Source: Chloroflexota bacterium
Lineage (GTDB): Bacteria > Chloroflexota > Ktedonobacteria > Ktedonobacterales > Ktedonobacteraceae
Reading direction: 5' to 3'
NCBI GenBank assembly: GCA_021828635.1
Contig: JAJZEJ010000285.1
Coordinates: 1 to 6,539 of the forward strand
DNA length: 6,539 nucleotides
In this document: one piece after another, positions 1-6,048 of the stretch
Numbering within the stretch: position 1 is the stretch's first letter
How the letters are laid out: each line of letters opens with the position of its first letter
Translations under genes and position numbers: made by a program
The notes under the pieces: model-generated
Database searches by the model: none
What the model saw: the letters and a program-made list of their open reading frames with translations, nothing else
What the model was told of the DNA's origin: nothing

Positions 1-140
1 CGTTGTTTGACTGGCAGCTTTCCCCGCTTGATACGCTCTACGCTTTCTTTGTCATTCGTACTACTGCCTGGAAGCAGGAGCATCCAGCCAGGAGGAAGAG
101 TAAGCGCGAATAGTAATAAAATTGAGAGGTACGGCGGCAA
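1..140 (-). CDS. Partial ORF with N-terminal hydrophobic leader, function unknown (runs off left edge)
   Basis: An open frame enters from 140 and stays open to the window edge, giving 46 visible codons. From a TTG start (140-138) it begins LPPYLSILLLFALTLPPGW, continues with the ATG at 83-81 into LLLPGSS, then turns strongly hydrophilic and charged (NDKESVERIKRGKLP). This pattern of hydrophobic leader then charged region suits a signal peptide or signal anchor. It starts 43 bases after the chitinase stop on the same strand, so it could be the next operon gene. Against it, the start is TTG with only a weak AGG upstream, no ATG precedes the hydrophobic part, and the segment is too short to show a domain. 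GT2/GH18 sets sometimes include a polysaccharide deacetylase, but nothing here shows that. Confidence 0.33.
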   Translation of the reverse strand, partial: MPPYLSILLLFALTLPPGWMLLLPGSSTNDKESVERIKRGKLPVKQ

Positions 141-183
141 TATGCAGCCTAGTTTCTACGCTTACTCTACATCTTTACTTTGC

Positions 184-1770
184 TCACGGTGTCGGTGTTA
201 CGATAGCATTAATCTGCTGCTGGGTCAGCGGCACCCACGGGGAGCTATCGGGATTTGATGTTGCGGCGGCTGGACTCTGTGCCGTATTCCACCATTTTGC
301 TAGGTATGGTACCCCATTGAATAGGACACGGTCGCCAGTGTTATAGATGGCCGTGCCAGACCAATCGGGATAGGTGCCAGGGGGCAATGTCGGCTGTAGA
401 ATCGGCTTCTCACCTGGCAAGACCGGGCCAATCAATGTCCAGGGCGTTTGCCACTGCTGTAAAACAGGGTTATCTGGAATATCACCTTGCGTCCACCATT
501 TTGCCTGATAGACATTGTGGTGCCAGACAACTTTGGTCCCTGCAAGATAGGTTCCTGTGGGAGACCAGATCTGGTACGGACTGGTGGCCGGATTATCTGG
601 TTGTTGGGCAAGTTTTGAGAGAGCATCTGCCTTCGTCACCAAGCCAGCACTCAGGAAAATACTTCCATCAAAACCAGCACTAAGGCGATTTGCAAAACCA
701 TCCGCACTCTGCTGTACACCGCTACAGGCATCAGAGACTATTTGCGTAAACACATAATTAGAGCCACAGGCGATGTCCCGATTCGCCGACCACATCGACA
801 TTCGTCCTAACTGATGAGAGAGCGCAAATTGGTTTAACGTAGTCGCATCAGCAAGGGTGAATACTTCGCTTGGTGTGTCGTTTTGCCCAATCATAGGAGT
901 TGCGCCCATCTTCCTCCAGAGCGTAGCATCATTTAAGTGTATACCTGCTTGCTGATACAAAATGCCAAGTTGCCGTTCTGTTTGGGTTAAGGCACTTTCC
1001 GATGCGCCGGCCATTGTTGCGCCCTTCGCAAGACTGGAGCCGTAATCCATAGTCATAACATTGACTCCTGCCAGATCAACATGGTGCGCAAGTAATTGAC
1101 TCACTGCGTTCGTGCCATTTTCATCTAACCCTTGTGGCGTAACAGGCAACGTCACCCATACCGCAAGCTGCTTGCCAGCTGCACGTCGCTGTAATTGGAG
1201 CTGAGCAATAGCAATGGCTCGCCTGCTAGCTGCCGCAGCATCCGTCAAGTCTGCTCCTTCAAGGTCAAGATCGATGGTGTTGATGTTATACTGATTGACT
1301 ACCGATTGGTATGCATTGAAAAGCTTGCTTGGATCGGTACAATTGACAGCCAGCTCCTGGTTCTTCTGGCCGCCGAAAGATATAGCCACGCTACCACCTT
1401 CTTGCTGCAAGCGAGCGATACGCCTATCGAGATCCAGTGCGCCAGTGGCCTGGCTCAATGTATATGCTCCTCCCCACGAAGGGGTACAGGCATCCGTAGG
1501 TGATGAGACAATGAAGGAAAGTATGGCATCGCGGTTTGAGGTCGTACCCAATTGTTCAAAGGCAAATGTAGGCGTAGCCGTAACATCGACATAGCTCGCA
1601 AACCACGGCTTGCTAGATACGGTTGGCTGACTCGCGTGCCATTTTTGTAGGGCGAAGACGGTGCCGGTAGGCAGGCTTATGAGAATGAAGACTGCAAGCA
1701 TCACTCGCCAGGGTGATAGCCTCCGTCGTGGTTCGCTTGAGTATTGCTCATGTGTTGCGTTTGTACTCAT
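184..1770 (-). CDS. Exported GH18 chitinase-like glycoside hydrolase with two C-terminal chitin-binding (CBM5/12-like) modules
   Basis: The protein has 528 residues. Residues 15-44 form a basic stretch followed by a hydrophobic core ending TVFA (possible signal peptidase site after A40), so it is secreted or anchored outside the membrane. Residues about 55-390 resemble the GH18 barrel of the ChiA-like secreted type: SFGG (131-134), the catalytic strand IDLDLEG (166-172) with D167, D169 and the acid/base E171, then LPVTPQG, VNVMTMDYG (236-244) and SMWSANRD (325-332). The first Asp of the usual DxxDxDxE motif is Asn (N164). Two tandem modules follow, about 399-447 and 467-515, each with an aromatic-rich start (YQIW, YPDW) and a conserved AKWW, as in CBM5/12 chitin-binding domains. 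Family knowledge predicts hydrolysis of beta-1,4-GlcNAc polymers by substrate-assisted catalysis. Its start overlaps the glycosyltransferase stop by four bases (ATGA), implying translational coupling. It probably trims or releases the polymer that enzyme makes, although scavenging of external chitin is possible. Confidence 0.88.
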   Translation of the reverse strand: MSTNATHEQYSSEPRRRLSPWRVMLAVFILISLPTGTVFALQKWHASQPTVSSKPWFASYVDVTATPTFAFEQLGTTSNRDAILSFIVSSPTDACTPSWGGAYTLSQATGALDLDRRIARLQQEGGSVAISFGGQKNQELAVNCTDPSKLFNAYQSVVNQYNINTIDLDLEGADLTDAAAASRRAIAIAQLQLQRRAAGKQLAVWVTLPVTPQGLDENGTNAVSQLLAHHVDLAGVNVMTMDYGSSLAKGATMAGASESALTQTERQLGILYQQAGIHLNDATLWRKMGATPMIGQNDTPSEVFTLADATTLNQFALSHQLGRMSMWSANRDIACGSNYVFTQIVSDACSGVQQSADGFANRLSAGFDGSIFLSAGLVTKADALSKLAQQPDNPATSPYQIWSPTGTYLAGTKVVWHHNVYQAKWWTQGDIPDNPVLQQWQTPWTLIGPVLPGEKPILQPTLPPGTYPDWSGTAIYNTGDRVLFNGVPYLAKWWNTAQSPAAATSNPDSSPWVPLTQQQINAIVTPTP

Positions 1771-4154
1771 AAAACTGGCTGCCTCCTATCTGCATTCAGT
1801 AATTCAATGCCTATACGCATCTTCGTTGTAGGAAGCGAACTTACGTCGGTGTTTGGTAAACGTTGCTCATTGAACATAGATTGGTACGGTTCCTCTGCAG
1901 CATGCAATGCACTCAGTGGAACCCTCTCTTTGGCATTGCCATAATAGAGGACAGCCCTCCAATCAAGCGCCACTTTGGGAGCAGTGACAGCTGCGGATGT
2001 CTTGGGGGACACTTCTACATAGAGCCAATCTGTTAGGCCATGCCATATATCGGCCAGTGCATTCCCTATACCGATATAGAAGACCACAGCCCACGACGCT
2101 GTTAATGCATTGAAACATTCGAATGCAGCATTTGCCCAATTATGGGCTTGCTCGTCCCGCCAGAAGGTAAATGCCGAGAAGGCAATGATCAATAAGGGTA
2201 CGATGACATAGAGGAGCGGTGAAATGGTTCGGTTTTTGACTTTTGGCGTCCGTGCAAATGGTATCTTCTTACTAGTTAGGGCTTGCTGAAGCGATTTCAA
2301 GACGCCAGCGAGGTTGACAGGTAGCAAGATTAAGTTAAATCCATAGATACGCAGTACATCAGTCCGCTTGTAACCGCAGTATTTGAGATCATTCGCCATA
2401 GAGATGAAGTATGGCAGTGCTGCAAGCAGTACGAAAGGACTCAACAACTGGCCGGCAAATGGATATGCCAGTATGAAGATCAGGCTGAAGCTCGACCACG
2501 CGATGGAGGCCATGTAATTAAGACGGAGCAGAATCTCAGTGCGAGAAACAAGTTCGCCGCGCCGTCTGCGCTGGCGCGTTTGCGCCCATAATTTTGGTAA
2601 GATTAGCAGACCACCATTTGCCCACCGACGGCGCTGCACAATAAGGGAGCCGAAATCTGGCGGTGTAGCACTATAACTCAGACGCTCAGGATAGTTCATC
2701 AGCGACCAGCCATGAAGTGTCAGATCAATACTAGACTCAGTATCTTCAATCACAGTGCGGTCCTGGATGAAACGGTGTACCTCGAAACCGCCGACCCATT
2801 CGGTCTCAGCAATATCATCAAGTGCTTGCTTACGAATGACCGCATTGGCACCAACCCAGAATGTTGCACCATAATGGCTCATTCCCTGGTGGAGAATATG
2901 CTGAATGTCTGTGCTTGCAGCTGCCAGGCGTTCAATGCGCGTCGCTCCTCCTCGGAAAGATGAATATGGCGTTTGCGTCACCGCTACGCGGGCATTATCT
3001 GGCTGCTGCAAAAAGTAGACGAGACGCAGACAATACTCACGTAGCAAGATGGAGTCTGCATCAAGAGTCAAGAGGAATTCGCTGTCAGGGAACGTCACAT
3101 CGCCTCTTTGGCCTTTGGCAACCGGAAGCAGGATCAGCCCATCAGGGGTCTCGCGTTGGAGGTACGTACCACCCATCAGGCCAATGTAGGAATTGAGATT
3201 CATTGCCTTATTGGCTTCATGGGAGAGTGAAGCGTACTTCTTCCGTTCAAAAATGGTCACCTCGGCATCAAAAATCCAGGCCAGCCGACGATAGAGTTGC
3301 CGTATGCGTTCGCTAGGTAGCTGGACACCTTCCTGGCAAGATGTCATCAGTGCTTGACCAACGAGGCGCAATTCATTAGCAAGACCATTGAGTACTTGTT
3401 CGACAAAGAATATATCTACATGGTCATCAACCTCTTCTTCATCTGCAAGCTCATTAAGCCACGTTGCCGCCCATGCATAATGGCACGCAAGCTCAATAAT
3501 CGTTGCCTGCGTCACTGGCATATTGCCTGCGTACTGCTGTTCAAATTGGTAAAGTACAGTACTGAAGTGGATACGTGGTTCAGCAAAAAGCCTCATGATA
3601 TCGTTGCCGAGTTCACGAGTAGCGTTGAGTCGGGCGGCAACGGCTGGATTTGAGGGATTGGGCTTATCGTCAACCAGTAGCACGACACGCATATGTGGAT
3701 ATTCTTGTAGTGCCGCTGATATAAGGGTCTTACGGACAACTTCTGGTTCTTCAGCATATGATGGCACCAGCACGGTGATCGAGGGGTGTTGCTCTGAGAA
3801 ATGCCTATCGAGTTCAGCTCGTGGTACACGTACATGCTTACTAAACTGCTGAAGCGCCCCTTGACGTGCCACCAGGTACATGAGCGCGGAGAATGTCAGC
3901 AACGTTACTATGATCAGGTAGCCAATGGCTTGCATCGTAAATGAAAATGTTTTTGGTCCTTCAAAGAATTGGCGAATAATTGTCGATATAAGATACATTA
4001 TCCATAAAGTTATTGTCAATACGACTGCGAGACGGCTGTAGGCAATTTTCAAAGTTGATGGTTTCTCATGCATCATTGGCAATGGCTGTGTACGGCGTTC
4101 CGCACCCCATTGCCGTTTTCGCGTGGGCCGCTTTTTCTGTTTTGTACTTTGCAT
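1767..4154 (-). CDS. Membrane-integrated family 2 glycosyltransferase (cellulose/chitin/hyaluronan synthase-like)
   Basis: The protein has 795 residues. A very basic cytoplasmic N-terminus (1-35) is followed by two predicted membrane helices (about 42-60 and 73-95). The GT-A domain then shows VLVPSYAEEPE (128-138), the nucleotide-binding VDD (161-163), the metal-binding DAD (365-367), IED with the catalytic base D471, and QRRRW (507-511). About five more hydrophobic segments follow (about 545-565, 572-588, 602-618, 646-664, 682-702), then an 85-residue hydrophilic tail with no PilZ motif visible. This is the layout of processive inverting synthases that polymerise UDP-sugars and extrude the chain; the sugar cannot be read from sequence. 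The stretch between VDD and DAD is unusually long (about 200 residues) and largely helical and acidic. The gene is coupled to the GH18 gene by a 4-base overlap. The start is less certain: ATG 4154 has AAAGGG 13 bases upstream, which is far. Confidence 0.9.
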   Translation of the reverse strand: MQSTKQKKRPTRKRQWGAERRTQPLPMMHEKPSTLKIAYSRLAVVLTITLWIMYLISTIIRQFFEGPKTFSFTMQAIGYLIIVTLLTFSALMYLVARQGALQQFSKHVRVPRAELDRHFSEQHPSITVLVPSYAEEPEVVRKTLISAALQEYPHMRVVLLVDDKPNPSNPAVAARLNATRELGNDIMRLFAEPRIHFSTVLYQFEQQYAGNMPVTQATIIELACHYAWAATWLNELADEEEVDDHVDIFFVEQVLNGLANELRLVGQALMTSCQEGVQLPSERIRQLYRRLAWIFDAEVTIFERKKYASLSHEANKAMNLNSYIGLMGGTYLQRETPDGLILLPVAKGQRGDVTFPDSEFLLTLDADSILLREYCLRLVYFLQQPDNARVAVTQTPYSSFRGGATRIERLAAASTDIQHILHQGMSHYGATFWVGANAVIRKQALDDIAETEWVGGFEVHRFIQDRTVIEDTESSIDLTLHGWSLMNYPERLSYSATPPDFGSLIVQRRRWANGGLLILPKLWAQTRQRRRRGELVSRTEILLRLNYMASIAWSSFSLIFILAYPFAGQLLSPFVLLAALPYFISMANDLKYCGYKRTDVLRIYGFNLILLPVNLAGVLKSLQQALTSKKIPFARTPKVKNRTISPLLYVIVPLLIIAFSAFTFWRDEQAHNWANAAFECFNALTASWAVVFYIGIGNALADIWHGLTDWLYVEVSPKTSAAVTAPKVALDWRAVLYYGNAKERVPLSALHAAEEPYQSMFNEQRLPNTDVSSLPTTKMRIGIELLNADRRQPVL
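1782..1787 (-). promoter_or_regulatory. Ribosome binding site of the GH18 gene
   Basis: A perfect AGGAGG on the minus strand lies 11 bases before the ATG at 1770-1768. The spacing is slightly long but usable. It lies inside the 3' end of the glycosyltransferase gene, so the hydrolase can be initiated independently as well as by coupling through the ATGA overlap. It supports the chosen start, which is followed by the export leader. Confidence 0.7.
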
Positions 4155-4356
4155 GCTTGTAGCATGTCCCTTTCATGGTCTATCCCAGCGAACCTGATAA
4201 ATGGGCGAAGAAAGCTGATGGGAATTTCGTGCGAGGCTACTTGTCCTGTGTAGACTGCATTCGGGCTGGCATCTGCCATCACAGCTTTACCTGCAATGGC
4301 AAACAAGGCTCCACTCACAAGCAGTGTAAAAAAATACGGCGTGCGTGTTGTAGCAT
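4073..4356 (-). pseudogene. Small secreted-protein-like ORF interrupted by a frameshift at a T7 run
   Basis: An ATG (4356-4354) sits behind a strong GAAGGGGG site. Frame 0 gives MLQHARRIF and then meets TGA (4317-4315) after 13 codons. One frame back, the reading continues without stop from the T7 run: FTLLVSGALFAIAGKAVMAD, then ASPNAVYTG and about 55 more residues to a stop at 4073-4075. Joined, the two pieces make a textbook signal peptide (basic n-region ARR, hydrophobic core, AxA-like end VMADA), with a mature part from about residue 32. The shift point carries T TTT TTA in phase with frame 0 (4333-4327), the classic -1 slippery heptamer. Explanations are an indel in the T run (pseudogene or sequencing error), phase variation, or programmed frameshifting. 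The last 27 residues lie over the glycosyltransferase start in another frame and look non-coding, so the original 3' end may also be lost. No family recognised. Confidence 0.38.
4157..4167 (-). repeat. 11-bp direct repeat ACATGCTACAA, copy 2
   Basis: This copy lies directly in front of the glycosyltransferase start, after GAAAGGG. Its ATG (4165-4163) is not in the glycosyltransferase frame; it is in the frame of the interrupted leader ORF. It may be a duplication remnant or a decoy start that lowers glycosyltransferase translation. Confidence 0.45.
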
Positions 4357-4358
4357 GT
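4348..4358 (-). repeat. 11-bp direct repeat ACATGCTACAA, copy 1
   Basis: This copy contains the start codon and next two codons of the small leader ORF. The same 11 bases occur 191 bases further along the same strand at 4167-4157, each time right after a purine-rich GGG run, so the two initiation regions look alike. Confidence 0.5.
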
Positions 4359-4360
4359 TT

Positions 4361-4368
4361 CCCCCTTC
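4361..4368 (-). promoter_or_regulatory. Ribosome binding site of the small leader ORF
   Basis: The minus strand reads GAAGGGGG, then AAAC, then ATG (4356-4354). Purine-rich sequence and spacing are both good. This is the strongest initiation signal in the intergenic region, better than the one in front of the glycosyltransferase. It is the main reason to believe that the frameshifted leader ORF is, or was, a gene. Confidence 0.5.
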
Positions 4369-4432
4369 AGTGAGTTGCTCCAGTAAAGTAAAAGTTATCC
4401 TTAAACAAATTCTCTCATGCAGAGCATCCTAC

Positions 4433-4445
4433 TCTATAGTATAGA
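4433..4445. promoter_or_regulatory. 13-bp perfect inverted repeat, possible operator
   Basis: TCTATA-G-TATAGA is a perfect palindrome with one central base, lying at the expected transcription start of the minus-strand operon. Two copies of TAGCTG lie beside it at 4449-4454 and 4459-4464, exactly 10 bases (one helical turn) apart, and a third at 4540-4545. Such a short AT-rich palindrome can arise by chance, so an operator role is only suggested by its position. Confidence 0.25.
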
Positions 4446-4475
4446 TTGTAGCTGATCTTAGCTGTTAGGCGTCAA
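4445..4475 (-). promoter_or_regulatory. Candidate promoter for the leaderORF-GT2-GH18 operon
   Basis: On the minus strand TTGACG (4475-4470) is followed 19 bases later by TACAAT (4450-4445), a sigma-70/sigma-A-like pair with a spacer slightly longer than ideal. Transcription would start near 4438, about 80 bases before the leader ORF ATG. A 13-base inverted repeat overlaps the downstream edge of the -10 box and the expected start. No better pair was found in this gap. Confidence 0.35.
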
Positions 4476-4587
4476 TTAAATAGTACCAATGGTTGACTCT
4501 TGCTGATGGGAACCCCCTTGCTCTCAGCCCTTGATCCTGTAGCTGTTGAGAAGTTTTTCATATAGGTGTAACGAGAGACAAAAAGTA

Positions 4588-4616
4588 TTTCTTTGTCAAA
4601 GAATATGGTGTACAAT
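4588..4616 (+). promoter_or_regulatory. Candidate promoter for the AAA ATPase/DUF4435 pair
   Basis: TTTCTT (4588-4593) and TACAAT (4611-4616) are separated by 17 bases, predicting a start near 4623 and a leader of about 40 bases before the ATG at 4663. The -10 is good and the -35 weak. An alternative -35, TTGTCA (4593-4598), is too close. The promoter is placed entirely in the gap and is separate from the opposing operon promoter. Confidence 0.35.
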
Positions 4617-4650
4617 AGCGTGTAAAGAAAGTGCTTCATTTAAAGAACGA

Positions 4651-4656
4651 GAAGGA
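4651..4656 (+). promoter_or_regulatory. Ribosome binding site fixing the ATPase start
   Basis: GAAGGA lies six bases before the ATG at 4663. No other in-frame ATG precedes it; the only longer option is a TTG at 4546 without such a site. The ATPase-like sequence (KRIKQISVKNLFG) begins about ten residues after this ATG, which agrees with the choice. Confidence 0.75.
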
Positions 4657-4662
4657 TGTGCT

Positions 4663-6048
4663 ATGCAAACGTCGAATGGGCATGTTGCACTGAAAAGAAT
4701 AAAACAAATTTCCGTCAAAAACCTCTTTGGCATGTTCGACCACGTTATCCCTTTGCACATAGATGAGCGTGTCACAATCATTCATGGCCCAAACGGCTTC
4801 GGCAAGACTATTATTTTGCGTTTGCTCAAGGCACTTTTTAAGGGAGATGATGGGGTATTAAGAGATATACCTTTCGATGAGTTTCGCGTTGAATTTGAGG
4901 ATGGTACAGATTTCTGGGTGACAAAAACATATTCAGTTGTTTTAGGCGAGCATACATCATCTGAAACTGGTGATGAAGAGCTTTATGAACAAACTATTAC
5001 ATTTCATGCGAACAAAGAAGATCCTTTTGTTTTACCTTTATCCGATGCTCCTCCACCTGGCACAGTGGTTTTTAAATTTAAGAGTGATAGAACGGCATTA
5101 GTAAACGCTGATTTAATTGTAACAGATGAAACACACGTATTTTCTCCTGATACATCAGGGGGCTGGAGCATTAATTACAAATTACCTGAGCATTGGCTAA
5201 CAAAGATGTCGCCAGAATGGTTCACAAAAATCAGAAAATCCGTTCTGGTTCATTTTATTGAAACACAACGATTACTATATATAGACACTAGAAAACAGGT
5301 AGGCCGTACCACCTTTGGTTCTGTTCGACCAGCTATGATGCCTGTGGTCAAGGTATATTCCGAGGAAATTGCAGCAACTATTAAGGCGAAATTGGCTGAA
5401 TCCTCAGATTTATCGCAATCTCTGGACAAGACATTTCCAGCGCGTGTCTTTAATCCAAAGCCAGAACAATCCAAAATTACTTTTGATGAGTTACGTAAAA
5501 GATTGGCTGCAATTAATGAAACAAGAGCAAAGCTATCCTCAGTAGGCTTGTTGGATGATGATAATAGTAATGGTTCCGCATTTCAGATAGAAGATGAGAT
5601 AGATGAGAGTAAGAAGATTATGCTTGCTGTATATGTTGAGGATACAGAAAAGAAATTGGGTATATTCGATGACTTGGAGGCTAAAATAGGCTTGTTGACG
5701 CGCATTATCAACAAGCGATTTCTCTATAAACAAATGACGCTTGATAAAGATGAAGGTTTTATCTTTACAACAACAAAAAGTATAGATTTGCCGTTAGAGA
5801 ATCTATCTTCCGGTGAGCAACATGAACTGGTACTGTTCTACCAATTGCTCTTTAAGGTGACTCCTGGTTCGCTGGTGTTGATTGATGAGCCAGAGCTATC
5901 GCTGCATGTGGTTTGGCAAGAGTATTTCTTGCGAGATTTGCAGGAAGTAACGAAGCTGGTGAATATTGATGCGCTAATTGCGACACATTCACCAGATATT
6001 ATCCATGATCGGCGTGACCTGATAGTGGAGTTAGTAGGGCCAGAATAA
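4663..6048 (+). CDS. ABC-type AAA ATPase, AriA-like component of a PARIS-type anti-phage system
   Basis: The protein has 461 residues, soluble, with no signal or membrane segment. It begins with the strand pattern typical of AAA_15/AAA_21 ATPases (ISVKNLFGMFDHV), then Walker A GPNGFGKT (42-49). A middle region (about 60-370) contains acidic and helical parts. It then shows the ABC signature LSSGEQ (381-386), Walker B LVLIDEP with D408 and catalytic E409 (404-410), D-loop region SLH (413-415), and switch histidine H442 in ATHSPD. All ATPase residues are present, so it should bind and hydrolyse ATP as a head-to-tail assembly. The next gene overlaps by one base and encodes a DUF4435/TOPRIM-like protein. 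That pairing is the PARIS architecture, in which AriA holds AriB inactive and releases it on sensing a phage anti-restriction protein. Assignment rests on domain pairing and order rather than a search; other ATPase/TOPRIM defence pairs remain possible. The gene looks richer in A/T than the genes to its left, suggesting an acquired module. Confidence 0.8.
   Translation: MQTSNGHVALKRIKQISVKNLFGMFDHVIPLHIDERVTIIHGPNGFGKTIILRLLKALFKGDDGVLRDIPFDEFRVEFEDGTDFWVTKTYSVVLGEHTSSETGDEELYEQTITFHANKEDPFVLPLSDAPPPGTVVFKFKSDRTALVNADLIVTDETHVFSPDTSGGWSINYKLPEHWLTKMSPEWFTKIRKSVLVHFIETQRLLYIDTRKQVGRTTFGSVRPAMMPVVKVYSEEIAATIKAKLAESSDLSQSLDKTFPARVFNPKPEQSKITFDELRKRLAAINETRAKLSSVGLLDDDNSNGSAFQIEDEIDESKKIMLAVYVEDTEKKLGIFDDLEAKIGLLTRIINKRFLYKQMTLDKDEGFIFTTTKSIDLPLENLSSGEQHELVLFYQLLFKVTPGSLVLIDEPELSLHVVWQEYFLRDLQEVTKLVNIDALIATHSPDIIHDRRDLIVELVGPE

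Larger units (their letters stand above)
4357..4662. other. Divergent intergenic region
   Basis: No convincing gene lies here. It carries the outward-facing candidate promoters for both blocks, the ribosome sites of the leader ORF and the ATPase, the TCTATAGTATAGA palindrome and three TAGCTG copies. The ATPase frame is open upstream to a TTG at 4546, but that extension has no homology-like content, no ribosome site and contains the candidate promoter, so it is treated as untranslated. No tRNA, terminator hairpin with T-run, or CRISPR-type repeat was seen. Confidence 0.6.

Noticed and set aside
66..95. Inverted repeat CTGGA/TCCAG after the chitinase as a terminator
   Set aside because: The stem is only five base pairs with a ten-base loop and no T-run, and the candidate downstream ORF runs through it.
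387..683. Plus-strand ORF of 98 codons opposite the chitin-binding modules
   Set aside because: It lies antisense to a well-supported GH18 gene, has no ribosome site and shows no domain-like sequence.
710..795. PilZ (cyclic di-GMP) domain in the GT2 C-terminal tail, given as residue numbers of the protein
   Set aside because: No RxxxR or D/NxSxxG motif can be seen in the tail, so cyclic di-GMP control is not supported.
2861..3196. Plus-strand ORF of 111 codons opposite the glycosyltransferase
   Set aside because: It is antisense to the catalytic core of the GT2 gene, whose motifs in that stretch are unmistakable; the translation is Cys/Arg/Ser-rich as shadows often are.
4175..4444. Plus-strand ORF of 89 codons in the divergent region
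   Set aside because: No ribosome site, very Cys-rich translation, and it runs antisense to the signal-peptide-like frame and through the candidate promoter.
4546..4662. Longer ATPase starting from TTG 4546
   Set aside because: The added 39 residues are Cys-rich and unlike the family N-terminus, no ribosome site precedes the TTG, and GAAGGA correctly spaced before ATG 4663 gives a better start.
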